From assembly GCA_902766815.1 (NCBI GenBank), contig CACXEZ010000119.1, positions 1 to 13,174 on the forward strand: DNA of 13,174 nt. The letters run 5' to 3'. The DNA comes from an uncultured Erysipelotrichaceae bacterium. GTDB lineage: Bacteria; Bacillota_I; Bacilli_A; RF39; UBA660. Below the pieces are notes generated by a model. That model had not been told where the DNA came from. It searched no databases and worked only from the letters and a program-made list of their open reading frames with translations. Below are positions 1 through 6,866 of this stretch, in pieces; within the stretch, counting starts at the first letter, position 1, and the number at the start of each line of letters is the position of its first letter. Position numbers and translations under genes: made by a program.

Positions 1-222
1 CAAGATTTTGAACTTGACAATTATGTACTTGCTAATGATAGGAGGTATTACAGATATAATTATGAAATTAATAATATTTATTACTGTCCTAATTTAGAAT
101 ATGCTCTTATGGATTTTTTGAGTTATTGTGAGGAGGTTGAAATATTGGATGTACCACAGTTAGAAAATCTTGAACATTTATTTAAAAAAAATAAAAAATT
201 AGTAAAAACTAAGAGTAAATAA
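1..222 (+). CDS. C-terminal fragment of an unidentified protein (possibly WYL-domain regulator)
   Basis: An open frame runs from the window edge to a TAA at 220-222 and gives the last 73 residues of a protein whose start lies outside. The fragment is rich in Tyr, Asn and Glu, and ends in a Lys-rich tail. The stretch around residues 33-60 (a short helix, then EVEILDVPQLENL) resembles the C-terminal extension of WYL-domain transcriptional regulators, where a helix is followed by a 'VEVLEP..LR'-like strand. That resemblance is weak and rests on pattern memory only. The frame is probably real because the reading is clean, the stop precedes a consensus promoter, and the next gene begins 75 bases later. 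I see no clear terminator hairpin after it. Function should be treated as unknown. Confidence 0.55.
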   Translation, partial: QDFELDNYVLANDRRYYRYNYEINNIYYCPNLEYALMDFLSYCEEVEILDVPQLENLEHLFKKNKKLVKTKSK

Positions 223-241
223 AATATATTTGGAAAAGGTA

Positions 242-270
242 TTGTCATTTTTTTGAATAATAGGTATAAT
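242..270 (+). promoter_or_regulatory. Sigma-A promoter for the tsaE-hemW operon
   Basis: TTGTCA (242-247), a 17-base spacer and TATAAT (265-270). This is a near-consensus housekeeping promoter, 27 bases upstream of the tsaE ATG. No other comparable promoter is seen before 5448, so it probably drives the whole tsaE-tsaB-rimI-tsaD-fhs-hemW run. Confidence 0.8.
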
Positions 271-297
271 GAATAATGAAAAAGAAAGGTGAAGAAA

Positions 298-750
298 ATG
301 GACAATACATATAAGATTACAACTCATAGTGACCAAGAAACAATTGAGGTTGCACAAAATATTGAATCAGAGAAATTTCCTAATATGGTTATTTGTTTGA
401 ATGGAGATTTAGGAAGTGGCAAAACTGTTTTTGCAAAAGGTTTTGCTAGCGCTATGGCAATTGATGAAATTAGTTCTCCAACGTTTAATATTATTAAGGA
501 ATATGTTGGGGAGTTACCACTTTATCATATGGATGTTTATCGTACTAATGGTAAGGTTGATAATTTAGGATTAGAAGAATATTTTGATAAGGGAGGAGTT
601 ACCATTATAGAATGGGCTGAGATGATTGAAGATATTCTTCCTCCAGAAAGATTGGATATCACTTTTAAGATTACTGGTGAAAATACTAGAGTTATGGTGA
701 TACAGCCTTATGGAGATGAGTATATTAGAGTTTGTGAGGATGCTTTATGA
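298..750 (+). CDS. tsaE: tRNA t6A biosynthesis ATPase TsaE
   Basis: TsaE is the small P-loop ATPase that works with TsaB and TsaD to attach threonylcarbamoyl to A37 of ANN-decoding tRNAs in the cytoplasm. The protein is 150 aa, the usual family length. The Walker A motif GDLGSGKT is at residues 36-43, followed by the family motifs SPTF, HMDVYR and EWAE. A GTG at 289 would add three residues, but it lies inside the Shine-Dalgarno-like AAAGGTG (285-291). The ATG at 298, six bases after that site, is therefore the better start. It is the first gene of the operon and overlaps tsaB by 4 bases (ATGA), which implies translational coupling. The neighbouring tsaB and tsaD settle the identity. Confidence 0.96.
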   Translation: MDNTYKITTHSDQETIEVAQNIESEKFPNMVICLNGDLGSGKTVFAKGFASAMAIDEISSPTFNIIKEYVGELPLYHMDVYRTNGKVDNLGLEEYFDKGGVTIIEWAEMIEDILPPERLDITFKITGENTRVMVIQPYGDEYIRVCEDAL

Positions 751-1370
751 TTACGTTATTTATAGATACATCATCATCTGATGTATCTATTGCTGTTTTA
801 AAGAGTGAGGTTATACTTTCTAGCGTTACTAAAAATATTCCTAATAAGCATTCTGTTTATACAGTCAGATTTATAGAAGAGTGTTTAGAACAGGCAAACG
901 TAACTCCAAAGGATGTTAAAAGAATTATGGTAGTTGTTGGACCTGGATCTTTTACGGGACTTAGGATTGGAGTTACGATTGCTAAAGTTTATTCTTATAT
1001 AGAAGGGGCTCAAGTTATTCCTGTTTCTTCTTTAAAAATGAGAGCATTATCTGTTTCACATGATTATTGTTTATCTTTAATTGATGCTCATCACTCTCAT
1101 TATTATATTGGTTTATATGATAAAGATAATCATGAAGTGGTAAAGGAGCATTTTTCTTGCAAAGAGGAAGTTTTGAAACTGATCGATAAATATCATCCTT
1201 TTATTGTTAGTGATTGTAGTGGTAATATAGATGATATTAGTTATTCTAAACAAGAGTTAGATATTGGCAAGATAGTAGAGTATTATCAAGATATGGAATC
1301 TGTAAATCCTCATTTGGTGAATCCTAATTATTTAAAGTTGCCTCAAGCTTTAGAGGATCTTCATGATTAG
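747..1370 (+). CDS. tsaB: tRNA t6A biosynthesis protein TsaB
   Basis: TsaB is the inactive ASKHA-fold partner of TsaD; its dimer is the platform on which TsaD and TsaE assemble. The protein is 207 aa. The N-terminal strand FIDTSS and the family signature GPGSFTGLRIG (about residues 65-75) are clear. The C-terminal lobe is shorter and less conserved than in E. coli TsaB, as is common in Firmicutes. Its ATG overlaps the tsaE stop, and its own end overlaps the rimI start by 8 bases (ATGATTAG). A perfect 12-bp inverted repeat sits 15-43 bases into the gene and is listed separately. I would expect it to be essential or near-essential, as in most bacteria of this type. Confidence 0.94.
   Translation: MITLFIDTSSSDVSIAVLKSEVILSSVTKNIPNKHSVYTVRFIEECLEQANVTPKDVKRIMVVVGPGSFTGLRIGVTIAKVYSYIEGAQVIPVSSLKMRALSVSHDYCLSLIDAHHSHYYIGLYDKDNHEVVKEHFSCKEEVLKLIDKYHPFIVSDCSGNIDDISYSKQELDIGKIVEYYQDMESVNPHLVNPNYLKLPQALEDLHD
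762..790 (+). repeat. Perfect 12-bp inverted repeat inside the 5' end of tsaB
   Basis: ATAGATACATCA (762-773) and TGATGTATCTAT (779-790) are exact reverse complements around the 5-base loop TCATC. In mRNA this would form a 12-bp hairpin starting 15 bases after the tsaB start. It lies fully inside codons for the conserved N-terminal strand. There is no following U-tract, so it is not a terminator. Any role in translational coupling is inference. Confidence 0.6.
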
Positions 1371-1719
1371 GGAAAGAATTTTATTAGAAGATGCTAATCC
1401 TTATGCTAGAAAGTTAGAATATTGTGATGAGGATAGGGTAGTTGGATATTTAGATTATTCTTTGATTTATGATAGGATTGAGATTGATTATTTTTTTGTT
1501 GAAGAAGATAGTCGATGTCAAGGAATAGGTACAAAGTTACTTAGTTATTTGGTAGTGGTTGCGATTAATGAGCATGTTGTTAATATGACTTTAGAGGTCA
1601 GACGAAGTAATGAAGTAGCTAGGGAATTATATCGAAAATTTGGTTTTCGTGAGGTTGCTTTAAGAAAATTTTATTATGGGGATGAAGATGGTATTTTAAT
1701 GGAAAAGCAGGTGATGTAG
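1363..1719 (+). CDS. rimI: Short RimI-like GNAT N-acetyltransferase
   Basis: This is a GNAT-fold acetyltransferase that would use acetyl-CoA. RimI acetylates the N-terminus of ribosomal protein S18 in E. coli and is very often encoded between tsaB and tsaD, exactly as here. The acetyl-CoA binding motif A is RCQGIGTKLL (51-60). It is followed by the typical SNEVARELYRKFGF (82-95) and a C-terminal YYGDEDGILM-type motif characteristic of RimI. At 118 aa it is about 30 residues shorter than E. coli RimI. The missing part is the N-terminal helical region that normally shapes the substrate side, so a substrate different from S18 is possible. It overlaps tsaB by 8 bases, and its stop abuts the tsaD start. 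Confidence 0.88.
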   Translation: MIRERILLEDANPYARKLEYCDEDRVVGYLDYSLIYDRIEIDYFFVEEDSRCQGIGTKLLSYLVVVAINEHVVNMTLEVRRSNEVARELYRKFGFREVALRKFYYGDEDGILMEKQVM

Positions 1720-2739
1720 ATGCGAGATTTGTATTGTTTAGCAATAGAGTCAAGTTGTGATGAAACTAGTATGAGTATTATTAAGAATGGTACTATTGAA
1801 ATTAGTACTGTTGTGGTTAGTCAAATCGATATTCATAAAAAGTTTGGAGGAGTTGTTCCTGAGATTGCTAGTAGGAGTCATATTGAGAGTGTAACAATTG
1901 TATTGGATGAATTGTTAGAAAAATCTCATATGAAATTAGAAGATATTGATTTTATTGGAGTAACGTATGGTCCAGGTTTGATTGGTTCTTTATTGGTTGG
2001 TGTAGAATGTGCTAAAACAATATCTTTAGTTACTGGGAAACCTTTGGTTCCTGTTCATCATATTGCGGGACATATTTATGCTAATAATTTAAAAACAAGG
2101 TTAAAGTTTCCACTTGTCGCTTTAGTTGTTAGTGGGGGACATACTGATTTAGTGTATATGAAAGAAGATTATTCTTTTGAAAGAATTGGATCTACTTTGG
2201 ATGATGCTGTGGGAGAAGCTTATGATAAGGTGGCTAAAATATTAGGACTTGATTATCCTGGTGGACCTATCGTGGATGAGCTTGCTCATCAGGGACATGA
2301 TACTTATGATTTACCTTATCCACTTAATGATGATAGTTATCATTTTAGTTTTAGTGGTATTAAAAGTGCGGTTGTTAATTTGGTTCATAATGAACATCAA
2401 AGAGGAAAAGAGATTCGAGTGGAGGATGTTTGTACCAGTTTTCAGAATAGGGTTGTTCATGTGATTACTAAAAAGACCAGAAGTGCTATTTTAAAATATC
2501 AGGTAAAACATTTTGTTATGGCTGGTGGTGTTGCTGCTAATCGTGCCTTAAGGGAAAGTTTGATGCAAATGACTAGTGAGATTGGGGTAGAGTTTTGGGC
2601 ACCAGAAATAAAGTATTGTACGGATAATGCTGCGATGATAGGTGCTGCTGCCTATTATGCGTATCTTAAGGGTATTAGAAGTGATTTAACATTAAATGCT
2701 AAGGCGATTGATAGTTTATACACGGAAATAGGAGAGTGA
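1720..2739 (+). CDS. tsaD: tRNA N6-adenosine threonylcarbamoyltransferase TsaD
   Basis: TsaD is the catalytic subunit that transfers threonylcarbamoyl from threonylcarbamoyl-AMP to A37 of tRNA. The 339-aa length is typical. The family start IESSCDETS (9-17), the PEIASRSH motif (47-54) and the metal-binding HxxxH (H114, H118) are all present. Later come SGGHTD, DDAVGEAYDK, MAGGVAANRALR and, near the end, DNAAMIG, which carries the last metal ligand. The ATG follows directly after the rimI stop, with a GGTGA-like ribosome site inside the end of rimI. With tsaE and tsaB it gives three of the four t6A proteins; the fourth, TsaC/YwlC (Sua5-type), is not in this window. Confidence 0.97.
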   Translation: MRDLYCLAIESSCDETSMSIIKNGTIEISTVVVSQIDIHKKFGGVVPEIASRSHIESVTIVLDELLEKSHMKLEDIDFIGVTYGPGLIGSLLVGVECAKTISLVTGKPLVPVHHIAGHIYANNLKTRLKFPLVALVVSGGHTDLVYMKEDYSFERIGSTLDDAVGEAYDKVAKILGLDYPGGPIVDELAHQGHDTYDLPYPLNDDSYHFSFSGIKSAVVNLVHNEHQRGKEIRVEDVCTSFQNRVVHVITKKTRSAILKYQVKHFVMAGGVAANRALRESLMQMTSEIGVEFWAPEIKYCTDNAAMIGAAAYYAYLKGIRSDLTLNAKAIDSLYTEIGE

Positions 2740-2743
2740 TATT

Positions 2744-4348
2744 ATGACGGATTTAGAAGTGGCTCGCAGTGTTTGTCCTAAAGATATGAAAGAGGTTTAT
2801 GAAAAGGTAGGATTAAATGATGATGACATTGAAATGTATGGGAAGAATAAAGCTAAAATTTCTAGAGAGTTAACTTCTTCTAGAAAGGGAAAGTTGATTT
2901 TAGTGACGTCTATTAATCCTACTCCTTATGGAGAGGGAAAAACGACAGTATCTATCGGACTTAATGATGGACTTAGAAAGATTGGTGCTAATTCGATTGC
3001 TGTTTTAAGAGAACCTTCTTTAGGACCTGTTTTTGGTATTAAAGGTGGGGCGACTGGCGGAGGATTTGCTCAAGTTATTCCGATGGAAGATATTAATTTA
3101 CATTTTACTGGAGATTTTCATGCTATTACAACGGCTAATAATTTAATTAGTGCTGCTATTGATAATCATCTTTATTTTGGAAATGAATTACATTTGGATG
3201 AGAAGAGAATTCTTTTTAAGAGAACTATAGATTTAAATGATAGGGCTTTAAGAGAAGTTACGCTTTCTTTAAGACAGGACTATTTTCAGATAACGGCTGC
3301 TAGCGAGATGATGAGTATTCTTTGTATGAGTCGTGATTTGGAAGATTTGAAAAAACGTGTTGGTAATATTTTGATTGGGTTTAGTAAGGAAGATAAGGCT
3401 ATTTATGCTAGAGATTTAAAAGTAGAGGGAGCAGTTAGTGTTCTATTAAAAGATGCTATTAAACCTAATTTGGTGCAAAGCTTAGAGGGAAATCCAGTTA
3501 TTATTCATGGGGGACCTTTTGCTAATGTGGGACATGGATGTAATAGTATTATTGCTACTAATTTAGGATTAGAACTTGCAGATTATGTAGTTACAGAAGC
3601 AGGATTTGGATCGGACTTAGGGGCTGAGAAATTTTTTGATATTAAATGTAGATGTGATCATTTAAAACCTGATTGTGTTGTGATTGTGGTTACTATTAGG
3701 GCATTAAAACATCATGATATTACTTCAGAAAATGATTTAAAGAAAGGTCTTTCTAATGTAGAGGTACATATTAAGAATATGTTAAAGTATACGAAACATG
3801 TTATTGTTACTTTAAATCAATATGAGGATGATAAGAAGGAAGAGATTGATTTAGTACGTGACTTTGTGATGGATATGGGAGTAGATTTTGTTGCTAATGA
3901 TGTTTATCGTCATGGAGGAGAAGGGGCTATTCTTTTGGCTCGTCACGTTAAGGATATGTGTTCTTGTGATAATGATTTTCATTTGTTATATGATAGTAAT
4001 ATTAGTATTGAGGAGAAGATTAAAAGAGTTTCATTAGAAATTTATAGAGCTTGTGGAGTAGTGTATCAAGAAGGGGTGAAAGAAAAAATTAGAAAGTTAG
4101 AGGAGTTAGGATATCAAAATTACCCTGTTTGTATTGCTAAAACACAATATTCTATTAGTGATAATCCAAAATTATTGGGGTATCCTAAAGACTTTTCTGT
4201 TACGGTTAGAGATGTCGCTGTATCTAGTGGGGCTGGCTATATTATTGTATATTTGGGAAATATTATGACCATGCCAGGTCTTGCTAAACATTCTAATTAT
4301 ATTAATATTGATATTAATTCTAAGGGAGAAATTGAGGGATTATTCTGA
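2744..4348 (+). CDS. fhs: Formate-tetrahydrofolate ligase
   Basis: Fhs makes 10-formyl-tetrahydrofolate from formate, THF and ATP in the cytoplasm. It feeds purine synthesis and fMet-tRNA, or runs in reverse to give ATP. The P-loop-like PTPYGEGKTT is at 59-68 (Lys66). Family blocks EPSLGPVFG, GGATGGG, HFTGDFHAI, HGGPFAN, AGFGSDLGAEKF and the closing MPGLAKHS..IDID..GEI.GLF are all recognisable. At 534 aa it is about 20 residues shorter than the usual ~555. The visible shortening lies after TIRALKHH, where the usual Gly-Gly loop is lost. A GGAGAG site precedes the ATG by 7 bases. It starts 4 bases after tsaD and overlaps hemW by one base (TGATG), so it belongs to the same transcript despite its unrelated pathway. 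Confidence 0.96.
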   Translation: MTDLEVARSVCPKDMKEVYEKVGLNDDDIEMYGKNKAKISRELTSSRKGKLILVTSINPTPYGEGKTTVSIGLNDGLRKIGANSIAVLREPSLGPVFGIKGGATGGGFAQVIPMEDINLHFTGDFHAITTANNLISAAIDNHLYFGNELHLDEKRILFKRTIDLNDRALREVTLSLRQDYFQITAASEMMSILCMSRDLEDLKKRVGNILIGFSKEDKAIYARDLKVEGAVSVLLKDAIKPNLVQSLEGNPVIIHGGPFANVGHGCNSIIATNLGLELADYVVTEAGFGSDLGAEKFFDIKCRCDHLKPDCVVIVVTIRALKHHDITSENDLKKGLSNVEVHIKNMLKYTKHVIVTLNQYEDDKKEEIDLVRDFVMDMGVDFVANDVYRHGGEGAILLARHVKDMCSCDNDFHLLYDSNISIEEKIKRVSLEIYRACGVVYQEGVKEKIRKLEELGYQNYPVCIAKTQYSISDNPKLLGYPKDFSVTVRDVAVSSGAGYIIVYLGNIMTMPGLAKHSNYINIDINSKGEIEGLF

Positions 4349-5424
4349 TGTATGTTTATCTTCATCTTCCTTTTTGTAGTTCTATTTGTTCTTATTGTGA
4401 TTTTCCTAAGGTATTGTATGATAAGAAATATATTGATAGGTATTTAGATTGTTTAGAGGAAGAAGTTAAAAGTCGCTACCTTGATGAAGAGGTAGTATCT
4501 ATCTTTATTGGTGGTGGTACTCCAACGGCCCTTGATGATTATGAGTTAGAAAAGTTATTGAAAATTACTAAGATTTTTCAAGTGAAAGAGGAGTATGAGT
4601 TTACTGTTGAATCTAATGTAGAGAGCTTGACTGAGGAAAAAATTAAGTTATTAAGAGAATATGGAGTTAATCGAGTTAGCTTAGGAGTACAATCGTTTCG
4701 GGAAGAAATTTTGCGAGAATTAAATCGACATCATGATCAGGCTATGGTAAAAGATGTGGTTTATCAATTAAAGAAGTATGGTATTCAAAATATTTCTATG
4801 GATTATATTTATGGAGTGGATTCTTTTGTTGATGGTGTAAGGGAAGATATTCAAATGTTTTTAGAATTAGATATTCCGCATATTTCTTGTTACTCTTTGA
4901 TTGTTGAAGATGGTACTCTTTTAAAGATAAGAGGTTTTCAAAATATTGATGATGAGATAGATAGAGAAATGTATCAAATGATAGAGAGAATGTTGGAAGA
5001 AAAAGGTTATATTCATTATGAGATATCTAATTATGGAAAAGAGGGATATTTTTCTTGTCATAATTTAAATTATTGGAATAATGGCGAGTACTATGGATTT
5101 GGCCTTGGGGCTGTTAGTTATTTAGATTCTATTAGAAGGATGAATACTAGAAATTTATCTAAGTATTTAGAGAGGGAATATTTATATCAGGAAGAGAAGG
5201 AAGATATGGATATTAGAATATCTAATGAGTTTATTTTAGGCTTTAGGAAATTAGAGGGAATACTTATTTCTTCATTTTATCAAAAATATCAAAAGGATAT
5301 TATGAAGTGCTATGATGTGGAAGAGTTAATTCATATGGGATTATTAGAGATTGTTGATGGTTACTTAAGAATACCTAAAAGATATATTTATTCTTCTAAT
5401 GATATTTTAGTTCATTTTGTATAG
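4348..5424 (+). CDS. hemW: Radical SAM heme chaperone HemW
   Basis: This is a radical SAM protein of the HemN/HemW family. HemW-type members lack coproporphyrinogen oxidase activity and act as heme chaperones. The [4Fe-4S]/SAM motif is C10-x3-C14-x2-C17, with F19 following as in HemW rather than the extra Cys of HemN. Next come IGGGTPT and LGVQSF. Near residue 235 there is a CHNLNYW motif, which matches the conserved HNxxYW of HemW. At 358 aa it is slightly shorter than the common ~375, mainly in the C-terminal winged-helix part. It is the last gene of the first operon; a new promoter starts 24 bases after its stop. It is often annotated as 'oxygen-independent coproporphyrinogen III oxidase', which is probably wrong here. 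Confidence 0.93.
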   Translation: MYVYLHLPFCSSICSYCDFPKVLYDKKYIDRYLDCLEEEVKSRYLDEEVVSIFIGGGTPTALDDYELEKLLKITKIFQVKEEYEFTVESNVESLTEEKIKLLREYGVNRVSLGVQSFREEILRELNRHHDQAMVKDVVYQLKKYGIQNISMDYIYGVDSFVDGVREDIQMFLELDIPHISCYSLIVEDGTLLKIRGFQNIDDEIDREMYQMIERMLEEKGYIHYEISNYGKEGYFSCHNLNYWNNGEYYGFGLGAVSYLDSIRRMNTRNLSKYLEREYLYQEEKEDMDIRISNEFILGFRKLEGILISSFYQKYQKDIMKCYDVEELIHMGLLEIVDGYLRIPKRYIYSSNDILVHFV

Positions 5425-5447
5425 GGTAATCTAGTAGTTTAATACTC

Positions 5448-5476
5448 TTTACAAGAAAATAGATTTTTACTATAAT
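5448..5476 (+). promoter_or_regulatory. Sigma-A promoter before the anchored thioredoxin-like gene
   Basis: TTTACA (5448-5453), a 17-base spacer and TATAAT (5471-5476). The near-consensus hexamers lie 22 bases before the gene start, with GGAGG (5483-5487) between. It marks the start of a new transcript after hemW. Confidence 0.75.
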
Positions 5477-5497
5477 GATTTTGGAGGTATATGGATA

Positions 5498-6046
5498 ATG
5501 GGAAGAGAGTTAAGAAGAAAAGAAGAAAAGAAAAATAAGATTAAGAAAAATATTAAAAATCATGAAAATTTAGATACTTCTATTAAGGGAATAACTATTT
5601 TAAAGGTTTTTGGAGGAATAGTATTAATTTTATTAGTTGTATATTATGCTGTAGCTGTATTTATTACAAAAGAAATTGATTTTTCTAATAAAAGTAATAG
5701 TGGTACTAGTGATAGTTCTTCTACTAGTAGTGTATCTAATCGAATTTTAGCTTCTAATATTTTTAATCAGAAGGAAGAGGTATATTATGTTTATTGTTAT
5801 AATTTTAATGATGAAGATAATGTAGTAGGAGATGCTGTTAATAGTTCTAGTGATAAAAAGATTTATCGATTAGATACTGGAAGTAGTTTAAATAGTAAAT
5901 ATGTAGTAGATGATAGTGGTAATAGGAGTGCTACTGGATTGGATGATTTAAAGATTAGTGATCCAACTTTACTTGCAATTTCTGGTGATTCCATTGTAGG
6001 ATATTATGAAGGAAAGAATGAAATTATTCAATTTTTAAGTGAGTAG
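5498..6046 (+). CDS. Membrane-anchored protein with a thioredoxin-fold-like domain, function unknown
   Basis: I do not recognise this 182-aa protein by name. It has a very basic N-terminus (residues 1-30, mostly Lys/Arg/Glu), one membrane segment at about 33-56, a Ser/Thr/Asn linker at 63-80, then a domain of about 100 residues predicted outside the cell. That domain reads like a thioredoxin fold: strand YYVYCYNF (96-103), then KKIYRLDTG, a region ending in SDPTLLAI, SGDSIVGYYEG and a final helix. The PTLL strand followed by a G..V.YYEG hairpin is typical of thioredoxins. There is no CxxC; the single Cys100 lies within the strand, so redox activity of the usual kind is unlikely. The fold call is inference. 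An out-of-frame ATG at 5491 leads to only 15 codons; the 5498 start is used. Confidence 0.8.
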   Translation: MGRELRRKEEKKNKIKKNIKNHENLDTSIKGITILKVFGGIVLILLVVYYAVAVFITKEIDFSNKSNSGTSDSSSTSSVSNRILASNIFNQKEEVYYVYCYNFNDEDNVVGDAVNSSSDKKIYRLDTGSSLNSKYVVDDSGNRSATGLDDLKISDPTLLAISGDSIVGYYEGKNEIIQFLSE

Positions 6047-6056
6047 TAGTAGTTTT

Positions 6057-6605
6057 ATGAAGATTAGGTTATATGTAGACTTTGATGGGGTTATTTTAAA
6101 TACTATCGAGGTAAGCTATCAAAGAATTAAAGAAAAGTATGGAGATAAGACAACATATGATGATTCTATTCAATTTTATCAAAAGTTAGATTGGGATCAA
6201 TTTTTGAATGAATGTACTCCTATTAACCATAGTATAGAAAATTTAAAGAAATTGATTGATTCTGGATTGTATGATGTTACTATTTTAACTCATGTTTTAA
6301 CTTTACATGAACAAGAAGCTAAAGAAAGATATTTAAATACAAATATTCCAGGATTAGATGTTATTTTTGTTAAGAAACCTGCTCCAAAGTGGACAACTGT
6401 TGATTCTGCTGGAGCTATTTTGGTAGATGATTATTCAAAAAATTTAGATGATTGGCAGGAACATGGAGGTATTTCTATTAAATTTTCTTTAAAGAATAAG
6501 ACATATGATTATTTGTCTATTAAAAATTTAGAAGAACTGATTCATCTTTATCCAGAGTTATTGAAACAAGTTGAAAATAAAAAAAGTAAGGTTAAGAAAA
6601 AGTAA
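6057..6605 (+). CDS. HAD-superfamily phosphatase, 5'-nucleotidase-like
   Basis: This is a haloacid-dehalogenase-fold hydrolase of 182 aa. Motif I is VDFDGVILNT, with catalytic nucleophile Asp8 and acid Asp10. Motif II is the Thr in TILTH, motif III a Lys in the KKPAPKW region, and motif IV is LVDDYSKN with its two metal-binding Asp. The segment after motif IV (NLDDWQEHGG followed by a strand) resembles the deoxyribonucleotidase/NT5C-like group, so a nucleotide or other small phosphate ester is a plausible substrate. The true substrate cannot be read from sequence. A GTG at 6039 would add six Ser-rich residues and overlap the previous gene. Neither start has a good ribosome site; the ATG at 6057, 10 bases after the upstream stop, suits re-initiation and matches the usual motif I position. 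The C-terminus is Lys-rich. Confidence 0.85.
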   Translation: MKIRLYVDFDGVILNTIEVSYQRIKEKYGDKTTYDDSIQFYQKLDWDQFLNECTPINHSIENLKKLIDSGLYDVTILTHVLTLHEQEAKERYLNTNIPGLDVIFVKKPAPKWTTVDSAGAILVDDYSKNLDDWQEHGGISIKFSLKNKTYDYLSIKNLEELIHLYPELLKQVENKKSKVKKK

Positions 6606-6607
6606 AT

Positions 6608-6652
6608 GGAAGAAAAGTATTATAAGACTTTTCTTCCCTTTAATTATTTTTT
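6608..6652 (+). terminator. Intrinsic terminator after the HAD gene
   Basis: GGAAGAAAAGT (6608-6618) pairs perfectly with ACTTTTCTTCC (6627-6637) around an 8-base loop. It is followed by CTTTAATTATTTTTT. An 11-bp stem with a U-rich tail two bases after the stop codon is a clear rho-independent terminator. Confidence 0.85.
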
Positions 6653-6662
6653 GCGTTATAAC

Positions 6663-6694
6663 AAGCAATATTAAAATAATTATATTGCTTTTTT
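6663..6694 (+). terminator. Second terminator-like hairpin in the 6606-6866 gap
   Basis: AAGCAATAT (6663-6671) pairs with ATATTGCTT (6682-6690) around a 10-base AT loop and runs into TTTTTT. It lies 25 bases after the first stem. It may be a back-up terminator that insulates the peptide cassette, or a relic of an earlier junction. The stem is AT-rich and weaker than the first. Confidence 0.5.
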
Positions 6695-6710
6695 GTTTAT
6701 AAAGATTTTT

Positions 6711-6739
6711 TTGGATGATGTTTTTGTTACGTGTATAAT
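6711..6739 (+). promoter_or_regulatory. Probable promoter of the C39 exporter/peptide cassette
   Basis: TATAAT (6734-6739) with TTGGAT (6711-6716) 17 bases upstream. The -10 is perfect and the -35 matches only its first three bases. This would give an untranslated leader of about 120 bases that is extremely T-rich. A second candidate, TTGTCA (6823-6828) with TATAAG (6845-6850), would start transcription within the ribosome site at 6853-6859 and is less likely. Confidence 0.5.
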
Positions 6740-6866
6740 TATTTGTTAATAAAAACTGAAGAAGTATATTGTATGTTAATTTTTGTAATTTTTTTCATTT
6801 TTTTGTAAAAGTAGGAAGGATTTTGTCATTTAAAAAGCGAATAATATAAGTAGAGGAGGTAAAAGA

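Noticed and set aside
123..305. Minus-strand 60-codon frame over the tsaE promoter
   Set aside because: Phe/Leu/Ser-rich antisense of an AT-rich region; covers a real promoter and the end of the upstream gene.
2249..2464. 71-codon + frame inside tsaD
   Set aside because: A shadow frame within a conserved gene, with low-complexity Ile/Leu/Met content and no ribosome site.
6773..6808. Possible 11-codon hydrophobic leader peptide (ATG to TAA) before the exporter
   Set aside because: It consists of Leu/Ile/Phe/Val codons expected by chance in T-rich DNA, and no convincing ribosome site or alternative hairpins accompany it.
6823..6850. TTGTCA-N16-TATAAG as the main exporter promoter
   Set aside because: Transcription would begin about 7 bases downstream, inside GAGGAGG, and so destroy the ribosome site; kept only as an alternative.
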